From the NCBI RefSeq assembly GCF_036226745.1, contig NZ_CP109013.1, positions 6,200,001-6,264,000 on the forward strand: a stretch of DNA of 64,000 nucleotides, in the 5' to 3' direction. Made by a program: the position numbers and the translations under genes. The notes under the pieces are model-generated. The model saw only the letters and a list, made by a program, of their open reading frames with translations, was not told where the DNA came from and ran no database searches. The stretch comes from Streptomyces sp. NBC_00683. GTDB taxonomy: Bacteria; Actinomycetota; Actinomycetes; Streptomycetales; Streptomycetaceae. This document shows positions 36,002 to 45,665 of this stretch, piece after piece. How positions within the stretch are numbered: position 1 is the stretch's first letter; each line of letters begins with the position of its first letter.

Positions 36002-37180
36002 CTACGGCAGCGCCAGCATCCGCTCCAGCGCCAGCTTCGCGTACTTCTCCGTCTCCGGGTCGACCTGGATCCGGTTGACGAGGTTCCCCTCGGCCAGCGA
36101 CTCCAGCGTCCACACCAGGTGCGGCAGGTCGATCCGGTTCATCGTCGAGCAGAAGCACACCGTCTTGTCGAGGAAGACGATCTCCTTGTCCTCCGCGGCG
36201 AAACGGTTCGCCAGGCGGCGCACCAGGTTCAGCTCCGTACCGATGGCCCACTTCGAACCGGCCGGGGCCGCCTCCAGGGCCTTGATGATGTACTCCGTCG
36301 AGCCCACGTAGTCCGCGGCTGCCACGACCTCGTTCTTGCACTCCGGGTGGACGAGCACGTTGACACCCGGGATCCGCTCCCGCACGTCGTTGACGGACTC
36401 GACCGAGAAGCGCCCGTGCACCGAGCAGTGCCCGCGCCACAGGATCATCTTCGCGTTCCGCAGCTCCTCGGCGGTGAGGCCGCCGTTCGGCTTGTGCGGG
36501 TTGTAGAGGACGCAGTCCTCCAGGGTCATCCCCATGTCCCGCACGGCCGTGTTGCGCCCCAGGTGCTGGTCCGGCAGGAAGAGCACCTTCTCGCCCTGCT
36601 CGAAGGCCCACTCCAGTGCCCGCTTCGCGTTGGACGAGGTGCAGATCGTCCCGCCGTGCCGGCCGGTGAAGGCCTTGATGTCGGCGGAGGAGTTCATGTA
36701 CGAGACCGGCACGACCCGGTCGGCGACGCCGGCATCCGTCAGCACGTCCCAGCACTCGGCGACCTGCTCCGCGGTGGCCATGTCGGCCATCGAGCAGCCC
36801 GCGGCGAGGTCCGGCAGGACGACCTTCTGGTCGTCACCGGTCAGGATGTCCGCGGACTCGGCCATGAAGTGCACGCCGCAGAAGACGATGTACTCCGCCT
36901 CGGGCCGCGCCGCCGCGTCCCGGGCGAGCTTGAAGGAGTCGCCGGTGACGTCCGCGAACTGGATGACCTCGTCGCGCTGGTAGTGGTGTCCGAGGACGAA
37001 GACCTTGTCCCCGAGCTTCTCCTTGGCTGCGCGAGCGCGCTCCACCAGGTCCGGGTCGGACGGGGAGGGCAGGTCGCCGGGGCATTCGACGCCGCGCTCG
37101 CTCCTCGGGTCGGCCTCGCGGCCGAGAAGCAGCAGGGCGAGGGGTGTCGGCTGGACATCCAGGGGCTGGGCGGTGGTCAC
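36002..37180 (-). CDS. nadA: Quinolinate synthase
   Basis: [4Fe-4S] enzyme condensing iminoaspartate and dihydroxyacetone phosphate to quinolinate in NAD synthesis. The protein is 392 aa, the long actinobacterial form with about 45 extra N-terminal residues. It has VFVLGHHYQRDEVIQFAD, the Cys in CGVHFMAES, MNSSADIKAF, and the C-terminal Cys in KTVCFCSTMNRI. GTG 37180 is preferred over 37189 because AAGAAAGGG is then 8 bases upstream. nadB and nadC are not in the window. It is divergent from the Fe-S protein gene. Confidence 0.95.
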   Translation of the reverse strand: MTTAQPLDVQPTPLALLLLGREADPRSERGVECPGDLPSPSDPDLVERARAAKEKLGDKVFVLGHHYQRDEVIQFADVTGDSFKLARDAAARPEAEYIVFCGVHFMAESADILTGDDQKVVLPDLAAGCSMADMATAEQVAECWDVLTDAGVADRVVPVSYMNSSADIKAFTGRHGGTICTSSNAKRALEWAFEQGEKVLFLPDQHLGRNTAVRDMGMTLEDCVLYNPHKPNGGLTAEELRNAKMILWRGHCSVHGRFSVESVNDVRERIPGVNVLVHPECKNEVVAAADYVGSTEYIIKALEAAPAGSKWAIGTELNLVRRLANRFAAEDKEIVFLDKTVCFCSTMNRIDLPHLVWTLESLAEGNLVNRIQVDPETEKYAKLALERMLALP

Positions 37181-37234
37181 GACACGCACCCTTTCTTTTC
37201 TGCGAACTCTGCGAACAAGCCTTTTCGTCTAATT

Positions 37235-37286
37235 GACGCTATCTATCATAACCGGCTCGCGTCGGATTGACGATGCCGATAGCGTC
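37235..37286 (-). promoter_or_regulatory. nadA promoter flanked by GACGCTATC/GATAGCGTC repeats
   Basis: On the minus strand a TATGAT -10 (37245-37250) is flanked by perfect 9-bp inverted repeats at 37235-37243 and 37278-37286. One arm falls at the likely transcription start and the other just upstream of the -35 region. This looks like a paired operator for nadA (and perhaps the divergent gene). Confidence 0.5.
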
Positions 37287-37419
37287 GATGTGACGCATCC
37301 CGCCGAGGGTGCGGTGTGCGAGCATGAAGGGAACAGACAAGCGCCCGGCCCGGAATGAATCCGAGGCCCCGATGGTTGGACCGTCGGCAAGCACTCCGTA
37401 CAACCCGGGAGAGAAGCAG

Positions 37420-37776
37420 ATGTCCGTATCGGACGAGACCACCACCGTGAGCGACGGCATCCTCCTGTCCGACGCCGCCGCAGACAAGGTCAGGACCCTT
37501 CTGGAGCAGGAGGGCCGTGACGACCTCGCTCTGCGCGTCGCCGTTCAGCCCGGAGGTTGCTCCGGCCTGCGCTACCAGCTCTTCTTCGACGAGCGCTCGC
37601 TCGACGGCGACGTCGTGAAGGACTTCGGCGGCGTCAAGGTTGTCACCGACCGGATGAGCGCCCCGTACCTGGGCGGCGCCTCGGTCGACTTCGTGGACAC
37701 GATCGAGAAGCAGGGCTTCACGATCGACAACCCGAACGCCACGGGCTCCTGCGCCTGCGGTGACTCCTTCAGCTAA
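37420..37776 (+). CDS. erpA: A-type iron-sulfur carrier (ErpA/HesB family)
   Basis: Carries and hands over Fe-S clusters. The protein is 118 aa with the three conserved Cys of A-type carriers: Cys47 (GGCSGL) and Cys111/Cys113 (GSCACG). ATG 37420 is preceded by GGGAGAG. Its divergent partner nadA encodes a [4Fe-4S] enzyme, a plausible client, and a cysteine desulfurase lies 3 kb away. The ancestral neighbourhood (Rv2204c near ctaC) is kept. Confidence 0.92.
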   Translation: MSVSDETTTVSDGILLSDAAADKVRTLLEQEGRDDLALRVAVQPGGCSGLRYQLFFDERSLDGDVVKDFGGVKVVTDRMSAPYLGGASVDFVDTIEKQGFTIDNPNATGSCACGDSFS

Positions 37777-37785
37777 GCCTGATAC

Positions 37786-37828
37786 GACAGCGGCGGCGCC
37801 CCCGGACTCCGGGAGCGCCGCCGCTGTC
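37786..37828. terminator. Bidirectional terminator after erpA
   Basis: GACAGCGGCGGCGC (37786-37799) pairs with 37815-37828, with additional inner pairing, between convergent genes. Confidence 0.85.
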
Positions 37829-37847
37829 GTCCGTGTGCGGTGCGGGC

Positions 37848-39308
37848 TCAGGCGCGCGGCACCGTCGCGCCCGAGGCGTCGAGCACCTTCCGGCCGTCGA
37901 GCGGCGCGTCCAGTGTCACCGTCCGGGTCAGTTCCTTGGCGATCATGATGCAGGCCTTCCCGGGCTCCGGCTTCGACTCCGTGACGGTCACCCGGACCGT
38001 GGACCCGCTCTCCTTGGCGTGTGCCGCGTACGTGCTGCAGACGCCGCCCCAGAACGTCACGTCCAGCGTCCGCCCGTCGGCGCTGTACGAGATGATCTGC
38101 CGCCCGCTGCCGGTCGCGTCACCCGGGTCCTTCGTGGGCTCGGGCGCCGGCTCGGTGCCGTCCTTCTCCGCCAGGTAGTCCGGGTCCACGGCGACCTGCG
38201 TGACGGTGCTCCCCGGGCCGCCCCCGTCGGGCCGTACGGAGAAGAGCCACGACGGGACGAGCGTCTGCTCCCCGTCCACATACTGCGCCGCGAGCCCCAG
38301 GACAGCCTTGTCGACCGTCACGGTGGTGGCCACCGGCGCCCCGCTCCGCGACGAGCCGCAGCCGGTCTTCGGCGAGGACGGGTCGCCCTCCAGCGGTACG
38401 GGCGTCGCGCAGCCGCCGACCGACGGTTTCGTGTTCTGCCGGCTCTGCGCGTTCAGCTGCTTCAGCGCCTCGTCCGCACTGATCACCGGGTAGGTATCGC
38501 CCTTCGTCAGGCCCTTCACCTGCCCGCTGCCGCCGACGACCTCGCCCCCGGTGCCCACCTGGATCCCGGTGGACCAGCCGTAGGTCGGCAGCCCGCCGAC
38601 CACCGGGTCGGCATTCACCACCCGTACGGAGCCCATCACCTGGCCCGCGTCGAGTGCGGCATCGTCCTGCCCCACGGCCTTGAGCACCGGAACGGCCGCG
38701 GCCTTGGCGGCCTTCTCGCTCACCGGTGAGCCGGTGCCGGGTCCCGGTGCCGTGTCCTTCGAGCAGACGGTGGTCGACTCGCACGCGTCCGGGCCGCCGG
38801 AGCCGTACCGGGCGAAGGTCCAGGTGCCCGGTGCCTGTTTGGTCACCCGCAGGATCGGGCCCGACCCGTCCCCGTCGACTCCCACCTTCCAGGAGGTGCC
38901 TTCGGCGCGCGGCGTTCCCTGCACCCCGAGGGCCTTCGCCAGGCGCGCCACCTCGGCCGAGGTCACCGTCCCCGTCGCGCGGTGGACGGCGGCCTTGCCG
39001 GGGCCGTCGGGCAGGTCTCCCGAGGCGCGGTAGACGGTCCCGCTGCCATGGGGGTCCGGCTCGCCCGGCGCGATGCCCTGCGGAGGCGTCGACGGGCTGT
39101 CCGCCGAAACGTCCAGGGAGAGCAGGGGTGGAGAGCCGTCGCCGGCGGCAGGGCTGCTCGCGTCCCCGCCGTCGCCCGCAGCGGTCGAGGCCCAGTACGC
39201 ACCGCCGCCGCCGGCGATCAGCACAGCTGCCGCCACCGACGCCACCGCGAGCGGTGAACGCCGCCGCCGGGGGCCGGTCACGTCATTCTCGGGTTGCTCG
39301 GTGCTCAC
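37848..39308 (-). CDS. Large exported/membrane-anchored protein, function unknown
   Basis: Protein of 486 aa. A single hydrophobic segment (PLAVASVAAAVLIAGGGGAYW, about 19-40) without a lipobox follows a basic N-terminus, so it is membrane-anchored or secreted. The rest is a Gly/Ser/Asp/Pro-rich extracellular domain with a linker (about 42-80) and Cys-containing segments, ending TLDAPLDGRKVLDASGATVPRA. No enzyme motif is recognised. GTG 39308 is supported by AAGGAG 8 bases upstream. Confidence 0.75.
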   Translation of the reverse strand: MSTEQPENDVTGPRRRRSPLAVASVAAAVLIAGGGGAYWASTAAGDGGDASSPAAGDGSPPLLSLDVSADSPSTPPQGIAPGEPDPHGSGTVYRASGDLPDGPGKAAVHRATGTVTSAEVARLAKALGVQGTPRAEGTSWKVGVDGDGSGPILRVTKQAPGTWTFARYGSGGPDACESTTVCSKDTAPGPGTGSPVSEKAAKAAAVPVLKAVGQDDAALDAGQVMGSVRVVNADPVVGGLPTYGWSTGIQVGTGGEVVGGSGQVKGLTKGDTYPVISADEALKQLNAQSRQNTKPSVGGCATPVPLEGDPSSPKTGCGSSRSGAPVATTVTVDKAVLGLAAQYVDGEQTLVPSWLFSVRPDGGGPGSTVTQVAVDPDYLAEKDGTEPAPEPTKDPGDATGSGRQIISYSADGRTLDVTFWGGVCSTYAAHAKESGSTVRVTVTESKPEPGKACIMIAKELTRTVTLDAPLDGRKVLDASGATVPRA

Positions 39309-39448
39309 CGGATCGCTCCTTCGACTGCATAGCCGCCACTGGCTCAACGCCTGTCCCCCGAGTGGGGACAACGGTGGGACGGAGCAGGGGAGCGTGCGGT
39401 TCCACCGCGGTGCGCGGGGGAGCCGCCCCTACCGGACGAGTGCCCCGG

Positions 39449-39646
39449 TCAGTCCCCGTACTCGGACATGGCGTCGATCAGGCGGGCCGAGGACGGCGGC
39501 ACCGTGACCCCGTGAATCAAGGACGGTGTCACCGGCTCAGTGGCAGTCTTCACGGGTACGACCCAGTGGGGCGCCATCCGTGCGCAGTCACCCCGCAACT
39601 CGGCCAGGCTCATCTCGGACTCACGCGGAACGATGTTGTTCGACAT
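39449..39646 (-). CDS. Small conserved protein, function unknown
   Basis: A 65-aa protein MSNNIVPRESEMSLAELRGD to the end DAMSEYGD, neutral to acidic, with no signal peptide. ATG 39646 has no Shine-Dalgarno, but TACGGT ends 6 bases upstream, matching the leaderless pattern of several other genes here and supporting this as real. It lies between the large exported protein (same strand) and the divergent PfkB kinase. Confidence 0.6.
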   Translation of the reverse strand: MSNNIVPRESEMSLAELRGDCARMAPHWVVPVKTATEPVTPSLIHGVTVPPSSARLIDAMSEYGD

Positions 39647-39805
39647 ATCCGCACCGTACGCACGGTGGACCTCAGGTAGAAAGACCTACTATCGGGTAGT
39701 TTTCCCCTTCGGGTCCGGTGGCGCCACCGGGTAGCGTGAACTGTCATGCCGTCCCGGAGGGCGCGCTCACCCGTCCCCTCCGACTTCCGCAGGAGCAGCC
39801 TCCCC

Positions 39806-40780
39806 GTGCGCATTGCAGTCACCGGCTCCATCGCCACCGACCACCTGATGACCTTCCCCGGCCGATTCGCCGACCAGCTCGTCGCGGACCAGCTGCACAC
39901 GGTCTCCCTCTCCTTCCTGGTCGACAACCTCGACGTGCGCCGCGGAGGTGTCGGCGCCAACATCGCCTTCGGCATGGGCATGCTCGGCGCCCGGCCGATC
40001 CTGGTCGGCGCCGCCGGGGCCGACTTCGACGAGTACCGCGCCTGGCTCGACCGGCACGGCGTCGACACCGACTCGGTCCGGATCTCCGAGGTCCTGCACA
40101 CGGCCCGCTTCGTCTGTACGACGGACGCCGACCACAACCAGATCGGCTCCTTCTACACCGGCGCGATGAGCGAGGCGCGGCTGATCGAGCTGAAGAGCGT
40201 CGCCGACCGCGTCGGCGGCCTCGACCTCGTCTCCATCGGCGCCGACGACCCCGAGGCGATGCTCCGCCACACGGAGGAGTGCCGCTCGCGGAGCATTCCG
40301 TTCGCCGCGGACTTCTCGCAGCAGATCGCCCGGATGGACGGCGACGACATCCGGATCCTCCTCGACGGCGCCACGTACCTCTTCTCCAACGAGTACGAGA
40401 AGGGGCTCATCGAGTCCAAGACCGGCTGGAGCGACGAGGAGATCCTCTCCAGGGTCGGCCACCGCGTCACCACCCTCGGCGCCCGCGGCGTCCGCATCGA
40501 GCAGGCCGGTCAGGACCCGATCGAGGTCGGCTGCGCCGAGGAGGAGCGGAAGGCCGACCCCACCGGCGTCGGCGACGCCTTCCGGGCCGGATTCCTCTCC
40601 GGCCTCGCGTGGGGCGTGGGCCTGGAGCGTGCCGCCCAGGTCGGCTGCATGCTCGCGACCCTGGTCATCGAGACGGTCGGCACCCAGGAGTACACCCTGC
40701 GCCGCACCCACTTCATGGACCGCTTCACCAAGGCGTACGGCGACGAGGCCGCCATCGAGGTCCGGGCGCACCTCTCCTAG
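39806..40780 (+). CDS. adoK: PfkB-family kinase, probable adenosine kinase
   Basis: Protein of 324 aa with the ribokinase-family glycine motif RRGGVGANIAFGMG near the N-terminus and the catalytic anion-hole motif DPTGVGDAF near the C-terminus. By family and by position beside ctaC (Rv2202c adoK in M. tuberculosis) it is likely an adenosine kinase, but sugar kinases cannot be excluded from sequence alone. GTG 39806 (VRIAVTGSIATDH) is preferred by homology and AGGAG; a leaderless ATG at 39746, 8 bases after TAGCGT, would add 20 residues. It converges with the desulfurase gene with 7 bases between. Confidence 0.82.
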   Translation: MRIAVTGSIATDHLMTFPGRFADQLVADQLHTVSLSFLVDNLDVRRGGVGANIAFGMGMLGARPILVGAAGADFDEYRAWLDRHGVDTDSVRISEVLHTARFVCTTDADHNQIGSFYTGAMSEARLIELKSVADRVGGLDLVSIGADDPEAMLRHTEECRSRSIPFAADFSQQIARMDGDDIRILLDGATYLFSNEYEKGLIESKTGWSDEEILSRVGHRVTTLGARGVRIEQAGQDPIEVGCAEEERKADPTGVGDAFRAGFLSGLAWGVGLERAAQVGCMLATLVIETVGTQEYTLRRTHFMDRFTKAYGDEAAIEVRAHLS

Positions 40781-40787
40781 GACGGGC

Positions 40788-42170
40788 TCACAGGAGCCGG
40801 CGGACCACGAAGGCCGAACCCCGGTCCGCCGGCTCCTCACCCACGTACTCCTGCTCGCGCATCTCGCACCAGGCGGGAATGTCGAGCCGGGCGGCCTCGT
40901 CGTCGGCGAGGACCGTCACCGTGCCGCCCACGGGTACTTCTCCGATCACTTTTGCGAGCTCGATCACCGGAATCGGGCAGCGCCTGCCGAGCGCGTCGAC
41001 GACGAGCGAGGCGTGCGGGGCGGGGGAGGGGGCCGCCGCAACGGGAGCCCCGAGCTTCTCCCGCACACCCGCCACCAGGCCCGGAAGCACCTCGAGGAAC
41101 CGGTCGACCTCGGCGTCGGTGGTCCCGGCGGGGAGCGACACGCGGATGTTCCCCTCCGTGAGCACCCCCATGGCCTTGAGGACATGGCTGGGAGTCAGCG
41201 TGCTGCTCGTGCAGGACGAACCGGATGAAACAGAGAATTCCGCCCGGTCCAACTCATGCAGCAGGGTCTCTCCATCGACATAGAGACAGGAGAAGGTGAC
41301 CAGATGCGGCAGCCGCCGCACCGGATCGCCGACCACCTCCACATCGGGCACCACACCGGCCACGGTGGTGCGGATACGGTCCACCAGGACCCGCAGCCGT
41401 ACGGACTCCGCCGCCGCCTCGGCGCGCACCGCACGCAGCGAGGCCGCCGCGGCCACGATCGCCGGGATGTTCTCGAAGCCCGCGGCGCGGCCCGACTCCC
41501 TTTCGTCGGCGGGGCCTTGAGCGGCGAACCGGACACCCTTGCGGACGGCGAGCAGGCCGACTCCCGCGGGTCCGCCCCACTTGTGGGCGCTGGCGGTCAG
41601 CAGCGACCAGCCGCCGGGCACCGGCCCCCACGCCAGCGACTGTGCGGCGTCCACCAGGAGGGGCACGCCCGCGGCGGCGCAGATCTCGGCGGTCGCGGCC
41701 ACCGGCTGCACGGTTCCCACCTCATGGTTGGCCGACTGCAGGCAGGCCAGCGCCGTGTCCGCCCGCAGCGCCCGGCCGTACGCCGACGGGTCCACCGCGC
41801 CGGCCCGGTCCACCGGCACCTCGGTGAACGACCCGCCCGCCGCCTCCAGCGCCGCGGCCGCGTGCAGGACCGACGAGTGCTCGACGGCGGAGACCACCAG
41901 ATGGCGGCCGACACGCCGACGGCCGTGGAGCGCCCCGGCCACCCCGGAGTGCACCGCCCGGGTGCCCGAGGAGGTGAAGACGAGCTCGTCCGGCCGGCAT
42001 CCGACCGCCTCGGCCGCGGCCTCCCGGGCCGCGTCGAGCAGCAGTCCGGCCCGCCGCCCCTCGCGGTACAGGCGGGCGGGATCGGCCCAGCCCTCGTCCA
42101 GCGAGGCAAGCAGCGCCTGGCGGGCGACGGGATGCAGGGGGGCGGAGGAGGCGGTATCGAAGTAGGACAC
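40788..42170 (-). CDS. Cysteine desulfurase fused to a TusA sulfur-carrier domain
   Basis: Protein of 460 aa. Residues 1-375 are a class V aminotransferase-fold desulfurase: YFDTASSAPLHPVARQAL, PLP lysine in SAHKWGGP, and the catalytic Cys loop VSSGSSCTSS. Residues about 388-460 are a TusA/SirA-like domain with its CPxP motif (RRCPIPVIELAKV, Cys398). Joined, the enzyme could take sulfur from cysteine and pass persulfide straight to its own carrier domain, for tRNA thiolation, molybdopterin or Fe-S work. Divergent from ctaC; ATG 42170. Confidence 0.9.
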   Translation of the reverse strand: MSYFDTASSAPLHPVARQALLASLDEGWADPARLYREGRRAGLLLDAAREAAAEAVGCRPDELVFTSSGTRAVHSGVAGALHGRRRVGRHLVVSAVEHSSVLHAAAALEAAGGSFTEVPVDRAGAVDPSAYGRALRADTALACLQSANHEVGTVQPVAATAEICAAAGVPLLVDAAQSLAWGPVPGGWSLLTASAHKWGGPAGVGLLAVRKGVRFAAQGPADERESGRAAGFENIPAIVAAAASLRAVRAEAAAESVRLRVLVDRIRTTVAGVVPDVEVVGDPVRRLPHLVTFSCLYVDGETLLHELDRAEFSVSSGSSCTSSTLTPSHVLKAMGVLTEGNIRVSLPAGTTDAEVDRFLEVLPGLVAGVREKLGAPVAAAPSPAPHASLVVDALGRRCPIPVIELAKVIGEVPVGGTVTVLADDEAARLDIPAWCEMREQEYVGEEPADRGSAFVVRRLL

Positions 42171-42332
42171 ACCGCCACGCTAGCCCGCACCGGCGCCCAC
42201 CTGGGGGCGGGTGGCCGTCCGAGCCGGGAGAGGGGGCGTCAGATGACCGCCGGAGGGCCGGATTCCACCCCTTCGGGGAGTCGGGCGGCGCGTTGGGCAC
42301 CCTCCCCGCGCGACCCCAAATAGCGTCCAGTA

Positions 42333-42361
42333 GGGTTTGGTCCGCATAAACATCCAAACCC
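42333..42361 (+). promoter_or_regulatory. GGGTTTGG/CCAAACCC dyad upstream of ctaC
   Basis: Perfect 8-bp inverted repeat with a 13-base spacer, overlapping a TAGGGT -10-like box (42331-42336), about 80 bases before ctaC. It could be an operator or a leader hairpin. The rest of the 271-base divergent gap shows nothing clear. Confidence 0.4.
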
Positions 42362-42441
42362 CTGCCCGCGTCAGGGCCGGCGACCGACCAAGTGAGACGG
42401 GCGCGCCGACCGTGCGGGCGAGACTCTCGGGAAGGCGCTAC

Positions 42442-43410
42442 GTGAGTCCCAACGGCTCCGACCGCTTGTCGCGGCGCCCGATGCGGCGGAAGCTGCCGCA
42501 GGTGCTGACTGCGGGCCTGGTCCTGGCGACGGCCTCCGGTTGTTCATACAACTGGGAGGATTTCCCACGCCTCGGTATGCCCACCCCGGTAACGGAAGAG
42601 GCCCCGATCATCCTGTCCCTCTGGCAGGGCTCGTGGGCGGCAGCGCTCGCCACGGGTGTCCTCGTCTGGGGGCTGATCATCTGGAGCGTCATCTTCCACC
42701 GGCGTAGCCGGACCAAGGTGGAGGTACCTCAGCAGACCAGGTACAACATGCCCATCGAGGCGTTGTACACAGTGGTACCCCTCATCATCGTCTCGGTGTT
42801 CTTCTACTTCACCGCACGCGATGAATCGAAGCTCCTCGAGCTCACACCGAAGCCCGCCCACACCATCAACGTGGTCGGCTACCAGTGGAGCTGGGGCTTC
42901 AACTACATCGAGAACGTGGAGGGCTCGCCCTCCACGGGCGGCGAGATCCCGAAGGAACTCGACGCCATCCCCGACAAGTACCGCAAGGACTTCCCCGCGG
43001 ACGCCGGCGGCGTCTACGACGTGGGCATCCCCGGTACGAGGAACCCGCAGACCGGCAACCCGGGTCCGACCCTGTGGCTGCCGAAGGGCGAGAAGGTCCG
43101 CTTCGTACTGACTTCGCGTGACGTCATCCACTCCTTCTGGGTGGTGCCGTTCCTCATGAAGCAGGACGTCATCCCGGGCCACACGAACTCCTTCGAGGTG
43201 ACTCCGAACAAGGAGGGCACCTACATGGGCAAGTGCGCCGAGCTCTGCGGCGTCGACCACTCCCGGATGCTCTTCAACGTCAAGATCGTCTCTCCGGAGC
43301 GTTACCAGCAGCACCTCAAGGAGCTGGCGGAGAAGGGTCAGACGGGCTACGTGCCGGCAGGCATCGAGCAGACGGACCCGGCCAGGAATGCGGAGACGAA
43401 CAAACTGTGA
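42442..43410 (+). CDS. ctaC: Cytochrome c oxidase subunit II
   Basis: Receives electrons from the bcc complex through its CuA centre. The protein is 322 aa with a lipoprotein-type signal (LATASGCS, Cys34), two membrane helices (about 55-80 and 105-125), and a cupredoxin domain with CuA ligands in HSFWV and [15 protein letters not shown] 42442 has GGGAAGG upstream. First gene of ctaC-ctaD-ctaF; its stop overlaps the ctaD start (GTGA). Confidence 0.96.
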   Translation: MSPNGSDRLSRRPMRRKLPQVLTAGLVLATASGCSYNWEDFPRLGMPTPVTEEAPIILSLWQGSWAAALATGVLVWGLIIWSVIFHRRSRTKVEVPQQTRYNMPIEALYTVVPLIIVSVFFYFTARDESKLLELTPKPAHTINVVGYQWSWGFNYIENVEGSPSTGGEIPKELDAIPDKYRKDFPADAGGVYDVGIPGTRNPQTGNPGPTLWLPKGEKVRFVLTSRDVIHSFWVVPFLMKQDVIPGHTNSFEVTPNKEGTYMGKCAELCGVDHSRMLFNVKIVSPERYQQHLKELAEKGQTGYVPAGIEQTDPARNAETNKL

Positions 43411-45143
43411 GCATCCTCAATGAATCCCAGGGTGCCGCGGCAGCAGACGACTCGTTCGAGGACGAGCTGCCGGTACGGCGCAAGCAGCCGGGGAGTGTCG
43501 TCGTCAAGTGGATGACCACCACTGACCACAAGACCATCGGCACGATGTACCTGATCACGTCGTTCGCCTTCTTCTGCATCGGTGGCCTGCTGGCGCTCTT
43601 CATGCGCGCCGAGCTGGCCAGGCCGGGCACGCAGATCATGTCGAACGAGCAGTTCAACCAGGCGTTCACGATGCACGGCACGATCATGCTGCTGATGTTC
43701 GCGACGCCGCTGTTCGCAGGGTTCGCGAACTGGATCATGCCGCTGCAGATCGGCGCGCCCGACGTGGCGTTCCCGCGGCTGAACATGTTCGCGTACTGGC
43801 TGTACCTCTTCGGCTCGATCATCGCGGTGGCCGGCTTCCTCACCCCGCAGGGTGCGGCCGACTTCGGCTGGTTCGCCTATGCCCCGCTTTCGGACGCGGT
43901 CCGTTCGCCCGGTATCGGTGCCGACATGTGGATCATGGGTCTGGCCTTCTCCGGCTTCGGCACGATCCTCGGCTCGGTCAACTTCATCACCACGATCATC
44001 TGCATGCGCGCACCCGGCATGACGATGTTCCGCATGCCGATCTTCACCTGGAACGTCCTGCTGACCGGTGTTCTGGTCCTGCTGGCGTTCCCGGTCCTGG
44101 CCGCCGCGCTCTTCGCGCTGGAGGTGGACCGTAAATTCGGTGCGCATGTCTTCGACGCGGCCAATGGCGGCGCATTGCTCTGGCAGCACCTCTTCTGGTT
44201 CTTCGGCCATCCAGAGGTGTACATCATTGCTCTGCCGTTCTTCGGAATCGTCTCCGAGATCATTCCGGTCTTCAGCCGGAAGCCGATGTTCGGCTACATC
44301 GGTCTCATCGCGGCGACCATCTCCATCGCCGGCCTCTCGGTGACGGTGTGGGCGCACCACATGTACGTCACGGGCGGTGTGCTGTTGCCGTTCTTCTCGT
44401 TCATGACATTCCTCATCGCGGTACCGACCGGTGTGAAGTTCTTCAACTGGATCGGCACGATGTGGAAGGGGTCTTTGTCTTTCGAGACACCGATGCTCTG
44501 GTCCGTCGGCTTCCTCATCACCTTCGCCTTCGGTGGTCTGACCGGCGTGATCCTGGCTTCGCCGCCCCTGGACTTCCACGTCTCCGACTCGTACTTCGTC
44601 GTGGCGCACTTCCACTACGTCGTCTTCGGCACCGTGGTCTTCGCGATGTTCGCCGGATTCCACTTCTGGTGGCCGAAGTTCACCGGCAAGATGCTGGACG
44701 AGCGGCTCGGGAAGATGACCTTCTGGACGCTGTTCGTGGGCTTCCACGGCACGTTCCTGGTGCAGCACTGGCTCGGCGCGGAAGGTATGCCCCGTCGTTA
44801 CGCGGACTACCTCGCGGCGGACGGCTTCACCGCGCTGAACACGATCTCGACGATCTCCTCCTTCGTGCTCGGCCTGTCGATGCTGCCGTTCTTCTACAAC
44901 GTGTGGAAGACCGCCAAGTACGGCAAGAAGATCGAGGTCGACGACCCGTGGGGCTACGGCCGTTCGCTCGAATGGGCGACGTCCTGCCCGCCCCCGCGGC
45001 ACAACTTCCTCACGCTGCCGCGGATCCGTTCCGAATCCCCGGCGTTCGACCTGCACCACCCGGAGATCGCAGCACTCGAGCTGCTGGAGCACCACTCCGA
45101 TGGTGACAAGGTCCTCGTCGGCGGCAAGGAGGCCGGCAAGTGA
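43407..45143 (+). CDS. ctaD: Cytochrome c oxidase subunit I (aa3 type)
   Basis: Catalytic, proton-pumping subunit, 578 aa with twelve membrane helices. Heme a and a3/CuB ligands are visible: His in [10 protein letters not shown], the His-Tyr pair in [11 protein letters not shown], CuB His pair in WAHHMYVTG, and [11 protein letters not shown] 43407 overlaps the ctaC stop and gives the start VSILNESQG; the 60-residue longer frame runs inside ctaC and is rejected. Terminal enzyme of the aerobic chain. Confidence 0.97.
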   Translation: MSILNESQGAAAADDSFEDELPVRRKQPGSVVVKWMTTTDHKTIGTMYLITSFAFFCIGGLLALFMRAELARPGTQIMSNEQFNQAFTMHGTIMLLMFATPLFAGFANWIMPLQIGAPDVAFPRLNMFAYWLYLFGSIIAVAGFLTPQGAADFGWFAYAPLSDAVRSPGIGADMWIMGLAFSGFGTILGSVNFITTIICMRAPGMTMFRMPIFTWNVLLTGVLVLLAFPVLAAALFALEVDRKFGAHVFDAANGGALLWQHLFWFFGHPEVYIIALPFFGIVSEIIPVFSRKPMFGYIGLIAATISIAGLSVTVWAHHMYVTGGVLLPFFSFMTFLIAVPTGVKFFNWIGTMWKGSLSFETPMLWSVGFLITFAFGGLTGVILASPPLDFHVSDSYFVVAHFHYVVFGTVVFAMFAGFHFWWPKFTGKMLDERLGKMTFWTLFVGFHGTFLVQHWLGAEGMPRRYADYLAADGFTALNTISTISSFVLGLSMLPFFYNVWKTAKYGKKIEVDDPWGYGRSLEWATSCPPPRHNFLTLPRIRSESPAFDLHHPEIAALELLEHHSDGDKVLVGGKEAGK

Positions 45144-45538
45144 AGATCCAGGGCAAGCTGTTCATCTGGCTGAGCGTCTTCATGCTGGCCATGGCCATCA
45201 CGTACGGCGTCTGGTCCAAGGAGCCGGTGGGTACCACCGCGCTCGTCCTGTCCTTCGGCCTGACCGTCATGATCGGCTTCTATCTGGCCTTCACGGCCAA
45301 CAGGGTCGACAAGATGGCCCAGGACAACAAGGAAGCCGATGTCGCGGACGAAGCCGGTGAAGTGGGCTTCTTCTCCCCGCACAGCTGGCAGCCGCTCTCG
45401 CTGGCCATCGGTGGCGCCCTCCTCTTCCTGGGCGTCGTCTTCGGCTGGTGGCTGGCCTACTTCTCGGCCCCGCTGCTGCTGATCGGCCTCTTCGGCTGGG
45501 TCTTCGAGTACTACCGCGGTGAGAACCGCACCCAGTGA
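45140..45538 (+). CDS. ctaF: Cytochrome c oxidase subunit IV, actinobacterial type
   Basis: Small accessory subunit of the bcc-aa3 supercomplex, 132 aa with about four membrane segments in two pairs (about 6-50 and 80-125) separated by an acidic loop ([17 protein letters not shown]). GTG 45140 overlaps the ctaD stop (GTGA). It matches the Actinobacteria-specific subunit encoded after ctaC/ctaD (Rv2199c). Confidence 0.93.
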   Translation: MKIQGKLFIWLSVFMLAMAITYGVWSKEPVGTTALVLSFGLTVMIGFYLAFTANRVDKMAQDNKEADVADEAGEVGFFSPHSWQPLSLAIGGALLFLGVVFGWWLAYFSAPLLLIGLFGWVFEYYRGENRTQ

Positions 45539-45571
45539 GACCGCGCCGTCCGTAGGACCCGTTACACCCTT

Positions 45572-45615
45572 ACGGGGGCCCGCCCCGCTCAGTAATGAGC
45601 GGGGCGGGCCCCCGT
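45572..45615. terminator. Terminator of the ctaCDF operon
   Basis: Perfect 20-bp stem (45572-45591 with 45596-45615), GTAA loop, followed by TTT. Textbook intrinsic terminator. Confidence 0.93.
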
Positions 45616-45665
45616 TTGCAGTCACTGAACGCGCTGGATCGGATGAATCTTCTTAGCGTGGGTTC

